64,000 nucleotides of DNA from Pseudomonas atagonensis (lineage in GTDB: Bacteria > Pseudomonadota > Gammaproteobacteria > Pseudomonadales > Pseudomonadaceae), in NCBI RefSeq assembly GCF_011369485.1, contig NZ_VXCA01000002.1, forward strand, positions 55,095 through 119,094, given 5' to 3'. How positions within the stretch are numbered: position 1 is the first letter of the stretch; each line of letters begins with the position of its first letter. The position numbers and the translations under genes were made by a program. The notes beneath the pieces were generated by a model. That model saw only the letters and a list, made by a program, of their open reading frames with translations. It searched no databases and was not told the origin of the DNA. Shown piece by piece: positions 11,310-20,413 of the stretch.

Positions 11310-11340
11310 CGCAATACCGTGTGCAGGCATAAAAAGTTCC
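11310..11340 (-). promoter_or_regulatory. Candidate AlgU (sigma-22) promoter of algD
   Basis: On the minus strand GGAACTT (plus 11334-11340) matches the AlgU/RpoE -35 consensus GAACTT. The expected -10 (TCtgA-like), 16-17 nt downstream, is only weakly matched (GTATTG). It would give a leader of roughly 90 nt. Palindromic AGTGCACT octamers lie on both sides. Control of algD by AlgU is established in P. aeruginosa; the assignment here rests mainly on the -35. Confidence 0.4.
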
Positions 11341-11985
11341 GAGTGTCTAAATAAGTGCACTCAAGATGTGCGCAACTAGGCCTTGTAGTTATGACGTGCC
11401 CTGTTATGCAGCCGATCTTCTGTTCGGAAGACTCTAGTGCAATCGTCTTGTGCGCTCGATGTCGGGGGAGAGGCCCGTAGATCAAGCGGTCTGGTGCTCA
11501 GGCGAGCACGTTTATAGGGGCGCGGCCTTGGCCTTGTAGGGGATATTAATGGTGCGTATCTCCTGTCCTTCGTTAATTGTTCAGCGTCGGGAACTATCTA
11601 GGCAAGTTGCTGTGACAACTTGGTTACATGGTTCTCTGTGCTGCGTAAGTTATCTCGTACAAACTCGCTGAGAATCGTTACCGGTGGTATGAGCTATGCA
11701 TTTGGACATAGTTCCTGTCCGCTCATCGCGAAATCTGAAATTTCTTGAAATATTGTCGAAGATGGCACTGGTCGCAAATTGATAGCACTTTCCGTTTCGC
11801 CCTTTATATATAGGCGATCAATCACGTTAGATAGTTTTGTGCCACTACCGCGAAAAAATTTAGGTGCCACTACTGAAAAAAATGATCAGTGTCGAGTGAA
11901 ACTAATCTTAGAAAAGACAGGGATGAATTTCTGGCGCCATTAAAATGGCGAAATGTGGCGAGGGATTTTTGACATCGTGCGAGCT

Positions 11986-12013
11986 GCACGACTCTTTATA
12001 GAAAGAGTCGTGC
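11986..12013. other. Perfect 12-bp hairpin downstream of yaaA
   Basis: Arms GCACGACTCTTT and AAAGAGTCGTGC enclose a 4-nt loop, 12 bases past the yaaA stop. Neither strand has a real U-run after the stem, so termination would be weak or Rho-assisted. It may serve as a 3' stabiliser. Confidence 0.5.
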
Positions 12014-12025
12014 AATGGGCATGCT

Positions 12026-12805
12026 TTATTCGGGGGCGTGGTCGCGCAGAAACACCAGATTATCCGGTTTCGATTGTTCGGCGCTGTAGCGATAACCCTG
12101 CACATCAAACTGTTTGAGCCGGGCTGGATCGTTGATTTTTTCCTGGATCACGAAACGGCTCATCAGGCCACGGGCCTTTTTCGCGTAGAAGCTGATGATT
12201 TTGTACTGGCCGTTCTTCTGATCCTTGAACTCGGTGTTGATGATCCGTGCGTTCAGGGAGGTGCGTTTGACCGCCGAGAAATATTCGTTGGACGCCAGGT
12301 TGAGCAGCACGTCGTCGCCCTGATCGGCCAGCGCTTCGTTCAGCCATTCGCTGATGCGCGTGCCCCAGAAGGCATACAAGTCCTTGCCACGGGCATTGGC
12401 CAGTTTGGTTCCCATCTCCAGACGATACGGTTGCATCAGGTCCAGCGGGCGCAGCAGGCCATAGAGGCCGGAGAGCATGCGCAGGTGTTTTTGCGCGTAA
12501 TCGAAGTTCGCTTCGCTGAAGGACTGCGCGTCGAGACCGGTGTAGACGTCACCCTTGAATGCGAGCAGTGCCTGCTTGGCGTTCTCCGGTGTGAACGCAG
12601 GCGTCCAGCTGCCAAACCGTGCGGCGTTGAGCCCGCCGATCTTGTCGGAGACGTGCATCAGCTCGCTGATTTGCGCCGGGGTCAGTTCGCGCAGTTGCTG
12701 GATCAGCTCCTGGGAGTGGTCGAGGTATTGCGGCTGGGTGAAGCGCTGGGTCGCCGGCGGTGTTTCGTAATCGAGGGTCTTGGCGGGGGAAATCACCATC
12801 AGCAT
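12026..12805 (-). CDS. yaaA: Peroxide stress protein YaaA (UPF0246/DUF328)
   Basis: Member of the YaaA family, which in E. coli lowers free iron and limits Fenton damage under H2O2 stress. The product is about 259 residues and opens with the family hallmark [14 protein letters not shown]. Other conserved blocks are [11 protein letters not shown] and [14 protein letters not shown]. The reading frame extends upstream to 12898, but the ATG at 12805 has GGAG at the right distance and matches the family N-terminus. It is a single gene, transcribed toward algD. Confidence 0.92.
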   Translation of the reverse strand: MLMVISPAKTLDYETPPATQRFTQPQYLDHSQELIQQLRELTPAQISELMHVSDKIGGLNAARFGSWTPAFTPENAKQALLAFKGDVYTGLDAQSFSEANFDYAQKHLRMLSGLYGLLRPLDLMQPYRLEMGTKLANARGKDLYAFWGTRISEWLNEALADQGDDVLLNLASNEYFSAVKRTSLNARIINTEFKDQKNGQYKIISFYAKKARGLMSRFVIQEKINDPARLKQFDVQGYRYSAEQSKPDNLVFLRDHAPE

Positions 12806-12920
12806 GAAGTCGTCTCCTTTAATCGTGGGGGCGATTCTAGGGGGTTGGGGCGGTTGACTCCAGCTATGGGGGTTATAGGTATGGGTAAGCTTCGGCATTT
12901 GCGACGGCTGGTGGATTTTT

Positions 12921-13067
12921 CCCTCACCCCAGCCCTCTCCCGGAGGGAGAGGGAGCCGATCTCATTGATTTCAAAATTTGAGTGCGACTCGATAGTTCAG
13001 ATTGGCGGATATCGAAAGCGATACTCGGTCAGCTCCCTCTCCCCCCGGGAGAGGGCTGGGGTGAGGG
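12921..13067. repeat. MITE-like element A with 36-bp inverted ends
   Basis: A 147-bp element whose ends are inverted repeats of about 36 bp with one mismatch, beginning CCCTCACCCCAGCCCTCTCC. The core of about 75 bp is AT-richer and has no ORF. A second, diverged copy lies at 57318-57464 and shares both arms and parts of the core. It lies between yaaA and the deacetylase gene. It looks like a non-autonomous mobile repeat; no target-site duplication was recognised with certainty. Confidence 0.75.
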
Positions 13068-13132
13068 CAGCGTCCGTGAATCTTGCACATCAGCTATAGT
13101 GCCGCGCGGGTTTTGTTATGGAGACATCCCTT

Positions 13133-14257
13133 TTGCGCATTGTTCTTTTATTCACCGCGTGGCTGTTGAGCTTCGGTGCCGTGGCGGCGCCGGGCGATGT
13201 GGCGACACTGGATCGCAGTACCTGGCCGGAGCAACTGACCAATCCGACCCTGTTCGACGTGGCGTCGAGGGCGGAAATCCTCATGTTCGCCCGGAGCCTG
13301 CTCGGCACCGAGTCGATGGACGAGGCCGCGCTGGCCCAGCGTCTGGGGCTGCGCACGGTCAATATCGATGCGATCAACAGCCTGCGCCAGCGCCTCTGGC
13401 AACGTCTGCTGACCAACTACAACTTCGCCCAGCAGAGCTGCGATCAGGACGCCTCGTTCTGCTTCCTCGTCGAAGACCTGCCGACCCTGCGCGAGCAGGC
13501 CGCCAAGTTTGTGGTCAGCGACGACAGCTATTACACCAAGTGGGCCGAGCCGAGCCGGATCTTCCATCTGCAGTACCTCGACGAACTGCTGCGCAAGGCT
13601 GCGTTGTTCCCGCAGACCAGCAGCGAAGTCGATCGTTTCGGCGACTACGAGCGTAATGGCGATGACATGCACGACCGGCTGTTTCTGCTGACCTTCGACA
13701 GCGCCGCCAACGTGCAACCGGACAATACCGACTGGCTGACCGAATACCTGCGCAAGTCCAACATGAGCGGCACCTTTTTCATGCTCGGCAAGGATATCCA
13801 GGCACGGCTGGCTGACCGCTCGGTGAGCAGCCTGCAAGCAGCGTTTTCGCAACAGTGCGTCGGCGTGCAGGGTTGGGAGTTCCGCTCCCACAGCCATTGG
13901 CAGGACTGGCAGGATTCGGTGCGCCGCAGCGCTGATCTTGTGAAGAACAAACTGCCGGAAAACTACGTGCCGCTGTTCCGCCCGCCGGAAGGCCAGCGCC
14001 GCAGTGATGCCCAAGGCTTCTTCAACACACAAGGTCTGCAAGTGGCGCTGTGGGACATCGATGCCCAGGACGGTGCCGGCAAGCTCAAGGGTGCGCAGAG
14101 CGGGCAACGGGTGCTGACCCTGATGCTGCTGTGGCGTCACGGGGTGATCAATTTCAACATGAAACAGGATGCGGTAAAGACGTCGTTGCCGTGGCTGATC
14201 ACGCAAACTGCGCAAAGCGGTATCGGTTGGGAAGACTGTCAGGACGCGTTTCGCTGA
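13133..14257 (+). CDS. Secreted polysaccharide-deacetylase-family protein
   Basis: Likely exported carbohydrate-esterase-4 (NodB-like) protein. A signal peptide ends near AVAAP. An N-terminal region of about 170 residues has no recognised domain. The NodB-like part follows: LLTFDSAAN corresponds to the TFDD motif with the second Asp replaced by Ser, then GTFFMLGKDI, SHSHWQDW (metal-binding His pair) and LFRPPEGQR. The substrate is unknown; proximity to the alginate genes does not prove a link. An ATG at 13118 lacks a Shine-Dalgarno, whereas the in-frame TTG at 13133 has GGAG 9 nt upstream, so I take TTG as start. The missing metal Asp may mean altered activity. Confidence 0.75.
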   Translation: MRIVLLFTAWLLSFGAVAAPGDVATLDRSTWPEQLTNPTLFDVASRAEILMFARSLLGTESMDEAALAQRLGLRTVNIDAINSLRQRLWQRLLTNYNFAQQSCDQDASFCFLVEDLPTLREQAAKFVVSDDSYYTKWAEPSRIFHLQYLDELLRKAALFPQTSSEVDRFGDYERNGDDMHDRLFLLTFDSAANVQPDNTDWLTEYLRKSNMSGTFFMLGKDIQARLADRSVSSLQAAFSQQCVGVQGWEFRSHSHWQDWQDSVRRSADLVKNKLPENYVPLFRPPEGQRRSDAQGFFNTQGLQVALWDIDAQDGAGKLKGAQSGQRVLTLMLLWRHGVINFNMKQDAVKTSLPWLITQTAQSGIGWEDCQDAFR

Positions 14258-14594
14258 GAAACACAGAAAGCCCGGAAACATTGGGCTTGGGGCGATTTTT
14301 ACAGGGAATTCGATGCAGGCGGACTTCCGACTTTAGCGGGGGGAGGGCAGTCCGCCAAGGGCTTTTCGTCACTTTGCAAAATAAACTTAAAAAAACCGTC
14401 AAAGTGCTTTTTTATGTCATGGGTTTTGGAGTATTACGAAGACAGACCGCCGAAACCTGCAACACAGGTGGCGTCTCCCAAGACCCATTTGTTTGCAGTC
14501 ACTTGAATCTCCGCAGGTGAGATTTCGGCAGTCACTTCGAGGCGCAGCACCGCCCAGGTATTGCGTCTACTGGCTCTGACAAAGGTGACCGAGT
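14258..14594. other. Intergenic region between deacetylase gene and phoH-like gene
   Basis: 337 bp without a credible gene. An AAGCCC/GGGCTT hairpin at 14268-14288 may end the upstream transcript. The middle is AT-rich (around 14380-14410) and could hold the promoter of the downstream ATPase gene. No operator was recognised. Confidence 0.4.
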
Positions 14595-15989
14595 ATGGAT
14601 GATCACGGACGTAGCCCTTCTTCCAACCAGCCAATCCTTTATGTACTCGATACCAACGTATTGATTCACGATCCAAACGCCCTGCTGAATTTCGAAGAAC
14701 ACCACGTCGCGATCCCGATGACCGTGCTTGAGGAGCTGGACAAGCTCAAGAGCGGACATCACAGCGTTGCCGCCGAATGCCGTCAGGCGATCCGGTTGAT
14801 CGACAAGACCCTGGGCGATGCTTCTCCGGAAGACGTCGAACTGGGTGTGCCGATCCAGCGCGGCAAGGGCGGCCCGAAAGGTTTACTGTCAATTCTGATG
14901 AGCAAACAGGCCGAGTCGAACCTCATTCTGCCCGAGCATCTGAACGACAACAAAATCATCAACCAACTGATCGATCTGCACACCCGCGACCCGAAAAAAC
15001 CGGTGGTGCTGGTCACCAAAGACATCAACATGCGCCTCAAGGCGCGCGCCTGCGGGATCGACGCCGAGGACTACAGCACCGACCAATTGGTCGACGATGT
15101 GTCCCTGCTACCCAACGGCTACCACAACATGACCGGCTCCTTCTGGGACCGCGTGAGCAAGGTCGAAACCCGTCAGGATCACGGCCGAACCTGGCATCAG
15201 GTGCAACTGATCGACAACCTGCCGGCGGTGCACATCAATGAGTTCATCATTGATGAGCAGGGCTTTGTCGGCTGGATCAAAGAAATTGAAGAAGACCGTC
15301 TGCTGATCCTCGACCTGCATCAGGAGCCGCTGCTGCATCAGGAAGCGTGGGGCCTCAAACCACGCGATATCTATCAGAGCCTGGCGTTGTACGCGTTGCT
15401 CGATCCGGACATTCATCTGGTCAATCTGTCGGGTGCTGCAGGTTCGGGTAAAACCATTCTGGCGCTGGCCGCTGCCATCGAGCAGACCATGGTCAGCAAG
15501 CGTTATCGCCGCATCATCGCCACCCGCAGTGTGCAGGGCCTCGACCAGGAAATCGGCTTTCTGCCCGGCACCGAAGCGGAAAAAATGGAGCCGTGGCTGG
15601 GCGCCATCACCGACAACCTCGAAGCCTTGCACATGGATGACGAAAACACCCATGGCAGCGTCGATTACATCCTCAGCAAAGTGCCGTTGCAGTTCAAATC
15701 GCTCAACTACATTCGCGGTCGCAGTTTCCAGCAGAGCCTGATCCTGATCGACGAATGCCAGAACCTCACGCCGCACCAGATGAAAACCATCATCACCCGG
15801 GCCGGCGCCGGTTCCAAAGTGGTGTGCCTGGGCAACCTCGCACAGATCGATACCCCTTACCTGTCCGCTACCAGTTCCGGGCTGACCTACCTGACTGAGC
15901 GCTTCAAGGATTTCCCCAACGGTGTGCACATCACCCTGCAAGGGGTGCCTCGCTCGATTCTGGCCGAATACGCCGAATCGCATTTGTAA
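14595..15989 (+). CDS. PIN-PhoH family ATPase (YlaK-like)
   Basis: Cytosolic two-domain protein: an N-terminal PIN-type nuclease fold (LYVLDTNVLIHDP near residue 16 with acidic residues continuing to about 150) joined to a C-terminal PhoH P-loop ATPase with Walker A GAAGSGKT near residue 280 and Walker B LILIDECQN. PIN-PhoH proteins have been described as RNA helicases/ribonucleases. The 464-residue length is normal. It stands alone and ends in a strong intrinsic terminator. Confidence 0.9.
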   Translation: MDDHGRSPSSNQPILYVLDTNVLIHDPNALLNFEEHHVAIPMTVLEELDKLKSGHHSVAAECRQAIRLIDKTLGDASPEDVELGVPIQRGKGGPKGLLSILMSKQAESNLILPEHLNDNKIINQLIDLHTRDPKKPVVLVTKDINMRLKARACGIDAEDYSTDQLVDDVSLLPNGYHNMTGSFWDRVSKVETRQDHGRTWHQVQLIDNLPAVHINEFIIDEQGFVGWIKEIEEDRLLILDLHQEPLLHQEAWGLKPRDIYQSLALYALLDPDIHLVNLSGAAGSGKTILALAAAIEQTMVSKRYRRIIATRSVQGLDQEIGFLPGTEAEKMEPWLGAITDNLEALHMDDENTHGSVDYILSKVPLQFKSLNYIRGRSFQQSLILIDECQNLTPHQMKTIITRAGAGSKVVCLGNLAQIDTPYLSATSSGLTYLTERFKDFPNGVHITLQGVPRSILAEYAESHL

Positions 15990-16001
15990 CCCGCCAATCA
16001 A

Positions 16002-16032
16002 ACCGGGCGACTGCAAAGTCGCCCGGTTTTTA
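16002..16032 (+). terminator. Intrinsic terminator after the PhoH-like gene
   Basis: An 11-bp perfect stem (ACCGGGCGACT) with a GCAA loop is followed by a run of T, 13 bases after the stop codon. Confidence 0.9.
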
Positions 16033-16089
16033 TGTGCGCAATTCTGACCCGCAGGTTTACAATCGGTGCTCCTGATCAGGAGTAATCCC

Positions 16090-16563
16090 GTGCTGACTCA
16101 TCTCGATTCCCAAGGTCGCGCCAACATGGTCGACGTCACCGAAAAAGCCGTGACGTTCCGCGAGGCGACGGCCCAAGCGCTGGTGCGCATGCTGCCCGAC
16201 ACCCTGCAGATGATCGTCAGCGGCGGCCATCCCAAGGGCGACGTGTTCGCCGTGGCGCGCATTGCCGGCATTCAGGCCGCGAAGAAAACCAGCGATCTGA
16301 TTCCCCTGTGCCATCCGCTGATGCTCACCGGCGTCAAAGTCGAACTCAGCGCTGAAGGTGATGACACCGTGCGCATCGTCGCGCGCTGCAAGCTCTCCGG
16401 GCAGACCGGGGTTGAAATGGAGGCGCTGACCGCCGCCAGCGTCGCCGCCCTGACCATCTACGACATGTGCAAGGCCGTGGATCGCGGCATGACCATCGAA
16501 AGCGTGCGCCTGCTGGAGAAGGTCGGTGGCAAGAGCGGGCACTTTCAGGCGGAGCAGCCATGA
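16090..16563 (+). CDS. moaC: Cyclic pyranopterin monophosphate synthase MoaC
   Basis: Second enzyme of molybdenum cofactor synthesis, forming cPMP from the 3',8-cyclo-GTP made by MoaA. The protein of 157 residues shows the family blocks [40 protein letters not shown] and [10 protein letters not shown]. The start is GTG at 16090 with AGGAGT upstream; an in-frame GTG at 16066 has no site. It overlaps moaD by four bases. moaA is not in the window. Confidence 0.95.
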   Translation: MLTHLDSQGRANMVDVTEKAVTFREATAQALVRMLPDTLQMIVSGGHPKGDVFAVARIAGIQAAKKTSDLIPLCHPLMLTGVKVELSAEGDDTVRIVARCKLSGQTGVEMEALTAASVAALTIYDMCKAVDRGMTIESVRLLEKVGGKSGHFQAEQP

Positions 16564-16802
16564 ACCTGACCGTGAGGTTTTTTGCCCGTTATCGTGAAGC
16601 GTTGGGCGTGGACTCGGTAAAAGTTGAAGGCGATTTCGCCACCGTCGACGACGTGCGTGCGCTGTTGGCACAACGTGATGGCGCCGAGGTGTTGAGCGAG
16701 CAGAATCTGATGTGCGCGCGCAACGAAGACCTCTGCCAGCTCGACGAGCCGGTGGCCGATGGCGACGAAGTGGCGTTTTTCCCCACCGTGACCGGAGGCT
16801 GA
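16560..16802 (+). CDS. moaD: Molybdopterin synthase sulfur carrier subunit MoaD
   Basis: Ubiquitin-like sulfur carrier of 80 residues. Its C-terminal GlyGly (PTVTGG) is adenylated and then carries the thiocarboxylate used by MoaE. The start ATG overlaps the moaC stop (ATGA) and its stop precedes moaE by three bases, so the three genes form one coupled unit. It is too short to stand out without its context. Confidence 0.93.
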   Translation: MNLTVRFFARYREALGVDSVKVEGDFATVDDVRALLAQRDGAEVLSEQNLMCARNEDLCQLDEPVADGDEVAFFPTVTGG

Positions 16803-16805
16803 GCC

Positions 16806-17258
16806 ATGGCAATTCGTGTGCAGGCCACGCCGTTCGATCCGGGCGCGGAAGTCAACGCAATGCACGCGGCCAATGTCGGCGTCGGCGCGGTGGTGAGTTT
16901 TGTCGGCTACGTGCGCGACTTCAACGATGGGCTCGATGTTGCCGGAATGTTCCTCGAACACTATCCGGGCATGACCGAAAAAGCCCTGGGCAAGATCGCC
17001 ATCGAGGCCGAACGGCGCTGGCCGCTGTTGAAGCTGGAAGTACTGCACCGCATCGGCGCGCTGGAGCCGGGCGAGCCGATCGTGTTCGTCGGTGCTGCCA
17101 GCGCCCATCGCCAGGCTGCATTCGACGCCTGCGCCTTCGTCATGGATTACCTGAAAACCCGCGCGCCGTTCTGGAAGAAAGAAAACACCAGTGACGGGCC
17201 GCGCTGGGTAGAAGGGCGTGACAGTGATCATGCCGCTGCGGATCGCTGGAACAAGTAA
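16806..17258 (+). CDS. moaE: Molybdopterin synthase catalytic subunit MoaE
   Basis: Catalytic large subunit that transfers two sulfurs from MoaD thiocarboxylate onto cPMP to give molybdopterin. The 150-residue product shows GAVVSFVGYVRDFN, the HYPGMTEKAL block, HRIGALEPGE and the C-terminal APFWKKE with the catalytic Lys. It is the last gene of moaCDE; a REPIN follows 24 bases downstream. Confidence 0.95.
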   Translation: MAIRVQATPFDPGAEVNAMHAANVGVGAVVSFVGYVRDFNDGLDVAGMFLEHYPGMTEKALGKIAIEAERRWPLLKLEVLHRIGALEPGEPIVFVGAASAHRQAAFDACAFVMDYLKTRAPFWKKENTSDGPRWVEGRDSDHAAADRWNK

Positions 17259-17282
17259 AACCGGCGTTACCCTCAAGTCAGT

Positions 17283-17348
17283 CATCGCGAGCAGGCTCAC
17301 TCCTACATTTGGAATGCGTTCCCTGTAGGAGCGAGCCTGCTCGCGATG
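17283..17348. repeat. REPIN (TGTAGGAGCGAGCCTGCTCGCG family)
   Basis: Two inverted REP units of about 25 bp separated by about 16 bp, in the moaE-binding-protein gap. Each unit forms its own imperfect hairpin. This matches Pseudomonas REP doublets mobilised by RAYT transposases; no RAYT gene lies in the window. Confidence 0.85.
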
Positions 17349-17420
17349 GTGTCATCTGCAGCACTGCCAACCTATCGTGAGCGGCCTGACCATTGGCCGG
17401 GTGCAATCCTGTTTGCCCAA

Positions 17421-17453
17421 TTGACGGTTTATACGTAAAAGTCCAGTATGGAT
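17421..17453 (+). promoter_or_regulatory. Promoter and candidate DauR operator of the binding-protein gene
   Basis: TTGACG at 17421-17426 and CAGTAT at 17444-17449 (17-nt spacing) resemble a sigma-70 promoter. Overlapping the -10 is the dyad GTCCAGTATGGAT (17441-17453), preceded by AAAA. A near-identical dyad overlaps the presumed -10 of dauB at 21392-21404, which suggests one regulator for both units. Confidence 0.5.
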
Positions 17454-17535
17454 TTACAAGTACAAATAAAGCTTTTCCCGTTCAAGCTCTTTCTTCTGTC
17501 TTGCCAAACCAACAACAACCCGCGAGAGAACGAAC

Positions 17536-18312
17536 ATGAAGAAACTCCCCCTCATCACCGGTCTGGCCCTCAGCCTGTTGGCATGCTCCAGCGTGTTTGC
17601 CGCCGAGAAATCCCTGCGCATTGGTATCGAAGCCGCCTACCCACCCTTCGCCTCGAAAACCGACAAGGGGGAAATCGTCGGTTTCGACTACGACATCGGC
17701 AATGCCTTGTGTGCGCAGATGAAGGTCAAGTGCGTGTGGGTCGAAGGTGAGTTCGACGGTCTGATTCCGTCGCTGAAAGTGAAGAAGATCGACATGGCGC
17801 TGTCGTCGATGACTATCAACGAAGACCGCAAAAAGTCGGTGGACTTCACCCACAAGTACTACTTCACCTCATCGCGACTGGTGATGAAAGAAGGCGCCAC
17901 GGTCGATGACCAGTACGCCAGCCTCAAGGGCAAGAACGTCGGCGTGCAGCGCGCCACCACCACTGATCGTTACGCCACCGAGGTGTTTGAACCCAAGGGC
18001 ATCAACGTCAAGCGCTACAGCAACAACGAAGAAATCTACATGGATCTGGCGGCGGGGCGCCTCGACGCGATTTTTGCCGACACCATTCCGCTGAATGATT
18101 TCCTGTCGATGCCGCGCGGCAAGGGTTACGCGTTTGTCGGGCCTGAGTTGAAGGATCCGAAATACGTGGGCGAGGGCGCGGGGATTGCGGTGCGCAAGGG
18201 CAACACCGAACTGGTCAGCGAGCTGAATACTGCCATCGACGGCATTCGCGCCAATGGTGAGTATCAGAAGATTTCCGAGAAGTACTTCAAGTCCGACATC
18301 TACGGCGACTGA
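17536..18312 (+). CDS. Periplasmic cationic amino-acid (Arg/Lys/Orn/His-type) binding protein
   Basis: SBP_bac_3 family solute-binding protein of 258 residues for an amino-acid ABC transporter. The signal peptide is cleaved near VFAAE. Typical blocks follow: [41 protein letters not shown] and the two-lobe hinge region. It resembles ArgT/HisJ/AotJ. A similar binding-protein gene (PA3865) lies beside dauBAR in P. aeruginosa, so D- or L-arginine is a fair guess for the ligand. No permease or ATPase genes accompany it, so it would have to share a transporter encoded elsewhere. Confidence 0.85.
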   Translation: MKKLPLITGLALSLLACSSVFAAEKSLRIGIEAAYPPFASKTDKGEIVGFDYDIGNALCAQMKVKCVWVEGEFDGLIPSLKVKKIDMALSSMTINEDRKKSVDFTHKYYFTSSRLVMKEGATVDDQYASLKGKNVGVQRATTTDRYATEVFEPKGINVKRYSNNEEIYMDLAAGRLDAIFADTIPLNDFLSMPRGKGYAFVGPELKDPKYVGEGAGIAVRKGNTELVSELNTAIDGIRANGEYQKISEKYFKSDIYGD

Positions 18313-18321
18313 CAGTCTGCT

Positions 18322-18385
18322 TTCGGGAGCAAGCCCCCTCCCACAAGGGATCGCATTCCAGTGTGGGAGGGGGCTTGCTCCCGAA
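18322..18385. repeat. REPIN (TGTGGGAGGGGGCTTGCTCCCG family)
   Basis: Two 24-bp perfectly inverted REP units 16 bp apart, 9 bases after the binding-protein stop and 32 bases from the convergent dauR stop. It probably also acts as a bidirectional transcript end. Confidence 0.88.
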
Positions 18386-18417
18386 GAGGCTTGGGCAGGC
18401 AATACAGCTTGCGGATC

Positions 18418-19044
18418 CTAGCCCTTCAATTCCTTCAAATGCTTGTACACCGTCGCCCGCCCCATATTCAGCACGTTGGCCACATAGTTCGAGGCGCTCT
18501 TGCCCTTGAACGCGCCTTCAGCGTGCAGCGCCAGCACCAGTTCGCGTTTGTGATCGCGTGTCAGCAGATTCAGGCTCAGTTGCCGCTCGCGTAGCCAGGC
18601 ATGCAGGAACGTGTTGATGCGCTCCTGCCAGTCATCGCGAAACAGAGAATCCGGTTGCGGGATCAGTTTGCTCGGCGACAGGAACAGATCCAGCGCCGCC
18701 TTGGCATTTTCGAACAGCGAAATATTCAGATTGATGCACAACACCGCCAGCGGATGCCCTTCGCTGTCGCGTAAGACGCTGCTCAGGCTGCGGATTTTCT
18801 GGCCGTCCCAGTTGAGCTTTTCGTACGGGCCGATGTTCCTGTCACTGACATCCTCGCTGAGCATGTCCTCCAGTGACGAGTCGTCGCCGATCTCGCGCTT
18901 GGACAGGTTGTTGGCGATGTAATCAACCTTTTGCGTACGCAGGTCGTGCAGCACCACTTCGGCGTGAGGAAAAAACAGTGTGGCGATGGCATCGGCGATG
19001 GCGCGGAAGTTATCCAGCGCCGGGTCGAATTCGGGGGCGGTCAT
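18418..19044 (-). CDS. dauR: Transcriptional regulator DauR (YheO-like PAS/HTH)
   Basis: Regulator of the D-amino-acid dehydrogenase operon. The 208-residue product has an N-terminal PAS-like/YheO domain (about residues 10-125) and a C-terminal HTH segment (GKSASNYVANVLNMGRATVYKHLKELKG). Order and neighbours match dauBAR of P. aeruginosa, where DauR represses the operon until D-arginine derivatives appear. The reading frame extends to 19125, but the ATG at 19044 fits the family and has GGAG upstream. It is the last gene of the cluster. Confidence 0.88.
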   Translation of the reverse strand: MTAPEFDPALDNFRAIADAIATLFFPHAEVVLHDLRTQKVDYIANNLSKREIGDDSSLEDMLSEDVSDRNIGPYEKLNWDGQKIRSLSSVLRDSEGHPLAVLCINLNISLFENAKAALDLFLSPSKLIPQPDSLFRDDWQERINTFLHAWLRERQLSLNLLTRDHKRELVLALHAEGAFKGKSASNYVANVLNMGRATVYKHLKELKG

Positions 19045-19137
19045 GACAGTGGAGCTCCAGGCAGCGTCAGCGCCCCCGTGAACAGGGGGCGCTGCGAGTG
19101 TGCCGCAATCCGTTGGGCGCGTCATCCGGATGGGCGA

Positions 19138-20277
<1,140 letters not shown>

Positions 20278-20309
20278 TTAGTACTCAAGATCGAAAAAAC
20301 GCAGATCTC

Positions 20310-20401
20310 CTGTAGGAGTGAGCCTGCTCGCGATAGCGGTCTTGCATTCAGCATTATTGTTGACTGGTACACCGCTATCGCGAGCAGGCTCACTCCTACA
20401 G
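20310..20401. repeat. REPIN with 31-bp perfect arms between dauB and dauA
   Basis: Arms 20310-20340 and 20371-20401 are exact reverse complements (CTGTAGGAGTGAGCCTGCTC... family). The element sits inside a probable operon, where such hairpins can stabilise or attenuate the message. Confidence 0.9.
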
Positions 20402-20413
20402 GGGATTTTGGTG

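Larger units (their letters stand above)
11217..12025. other. Long AT-rich control region upstream of algD
   Basis: About 800 bp without a credible gene separates algD from yaaA. It is AT-richer than its surroundings. It contains the AGTGCACTC repeats (11280-11288 and 11354-11362), a 7-bp inverted repeat CAAGTTG-N6-CAACTTG (11603-11622), a GTGCCACTAC direct repeat (11839-11848 and 11864-11873) and a strong hairpin near 12000. A long upstream region bound by AlgR, AmrZ and IHF is known for P. aeruginosa algD; specific sites for those proteins were not identified here. Confidence 0.6.

Noticed and set aside
11300..11485. 61-codon minus-strand frame upstream of algD
   Set aside because: It covers the presumed algD promoter and has no protein-like features.
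12921..13067. CRISPR-like alternation of repeats
   Set aside because: Only two inverted arms, no regularly spaced direct repeats and no cas genes; explained by a MITE-like element.
12906..13117. Small gene between yaaA and the deacetylase
   Set aside because: The whole gap is filled by the MITE-like element; frames across it lack start signals.
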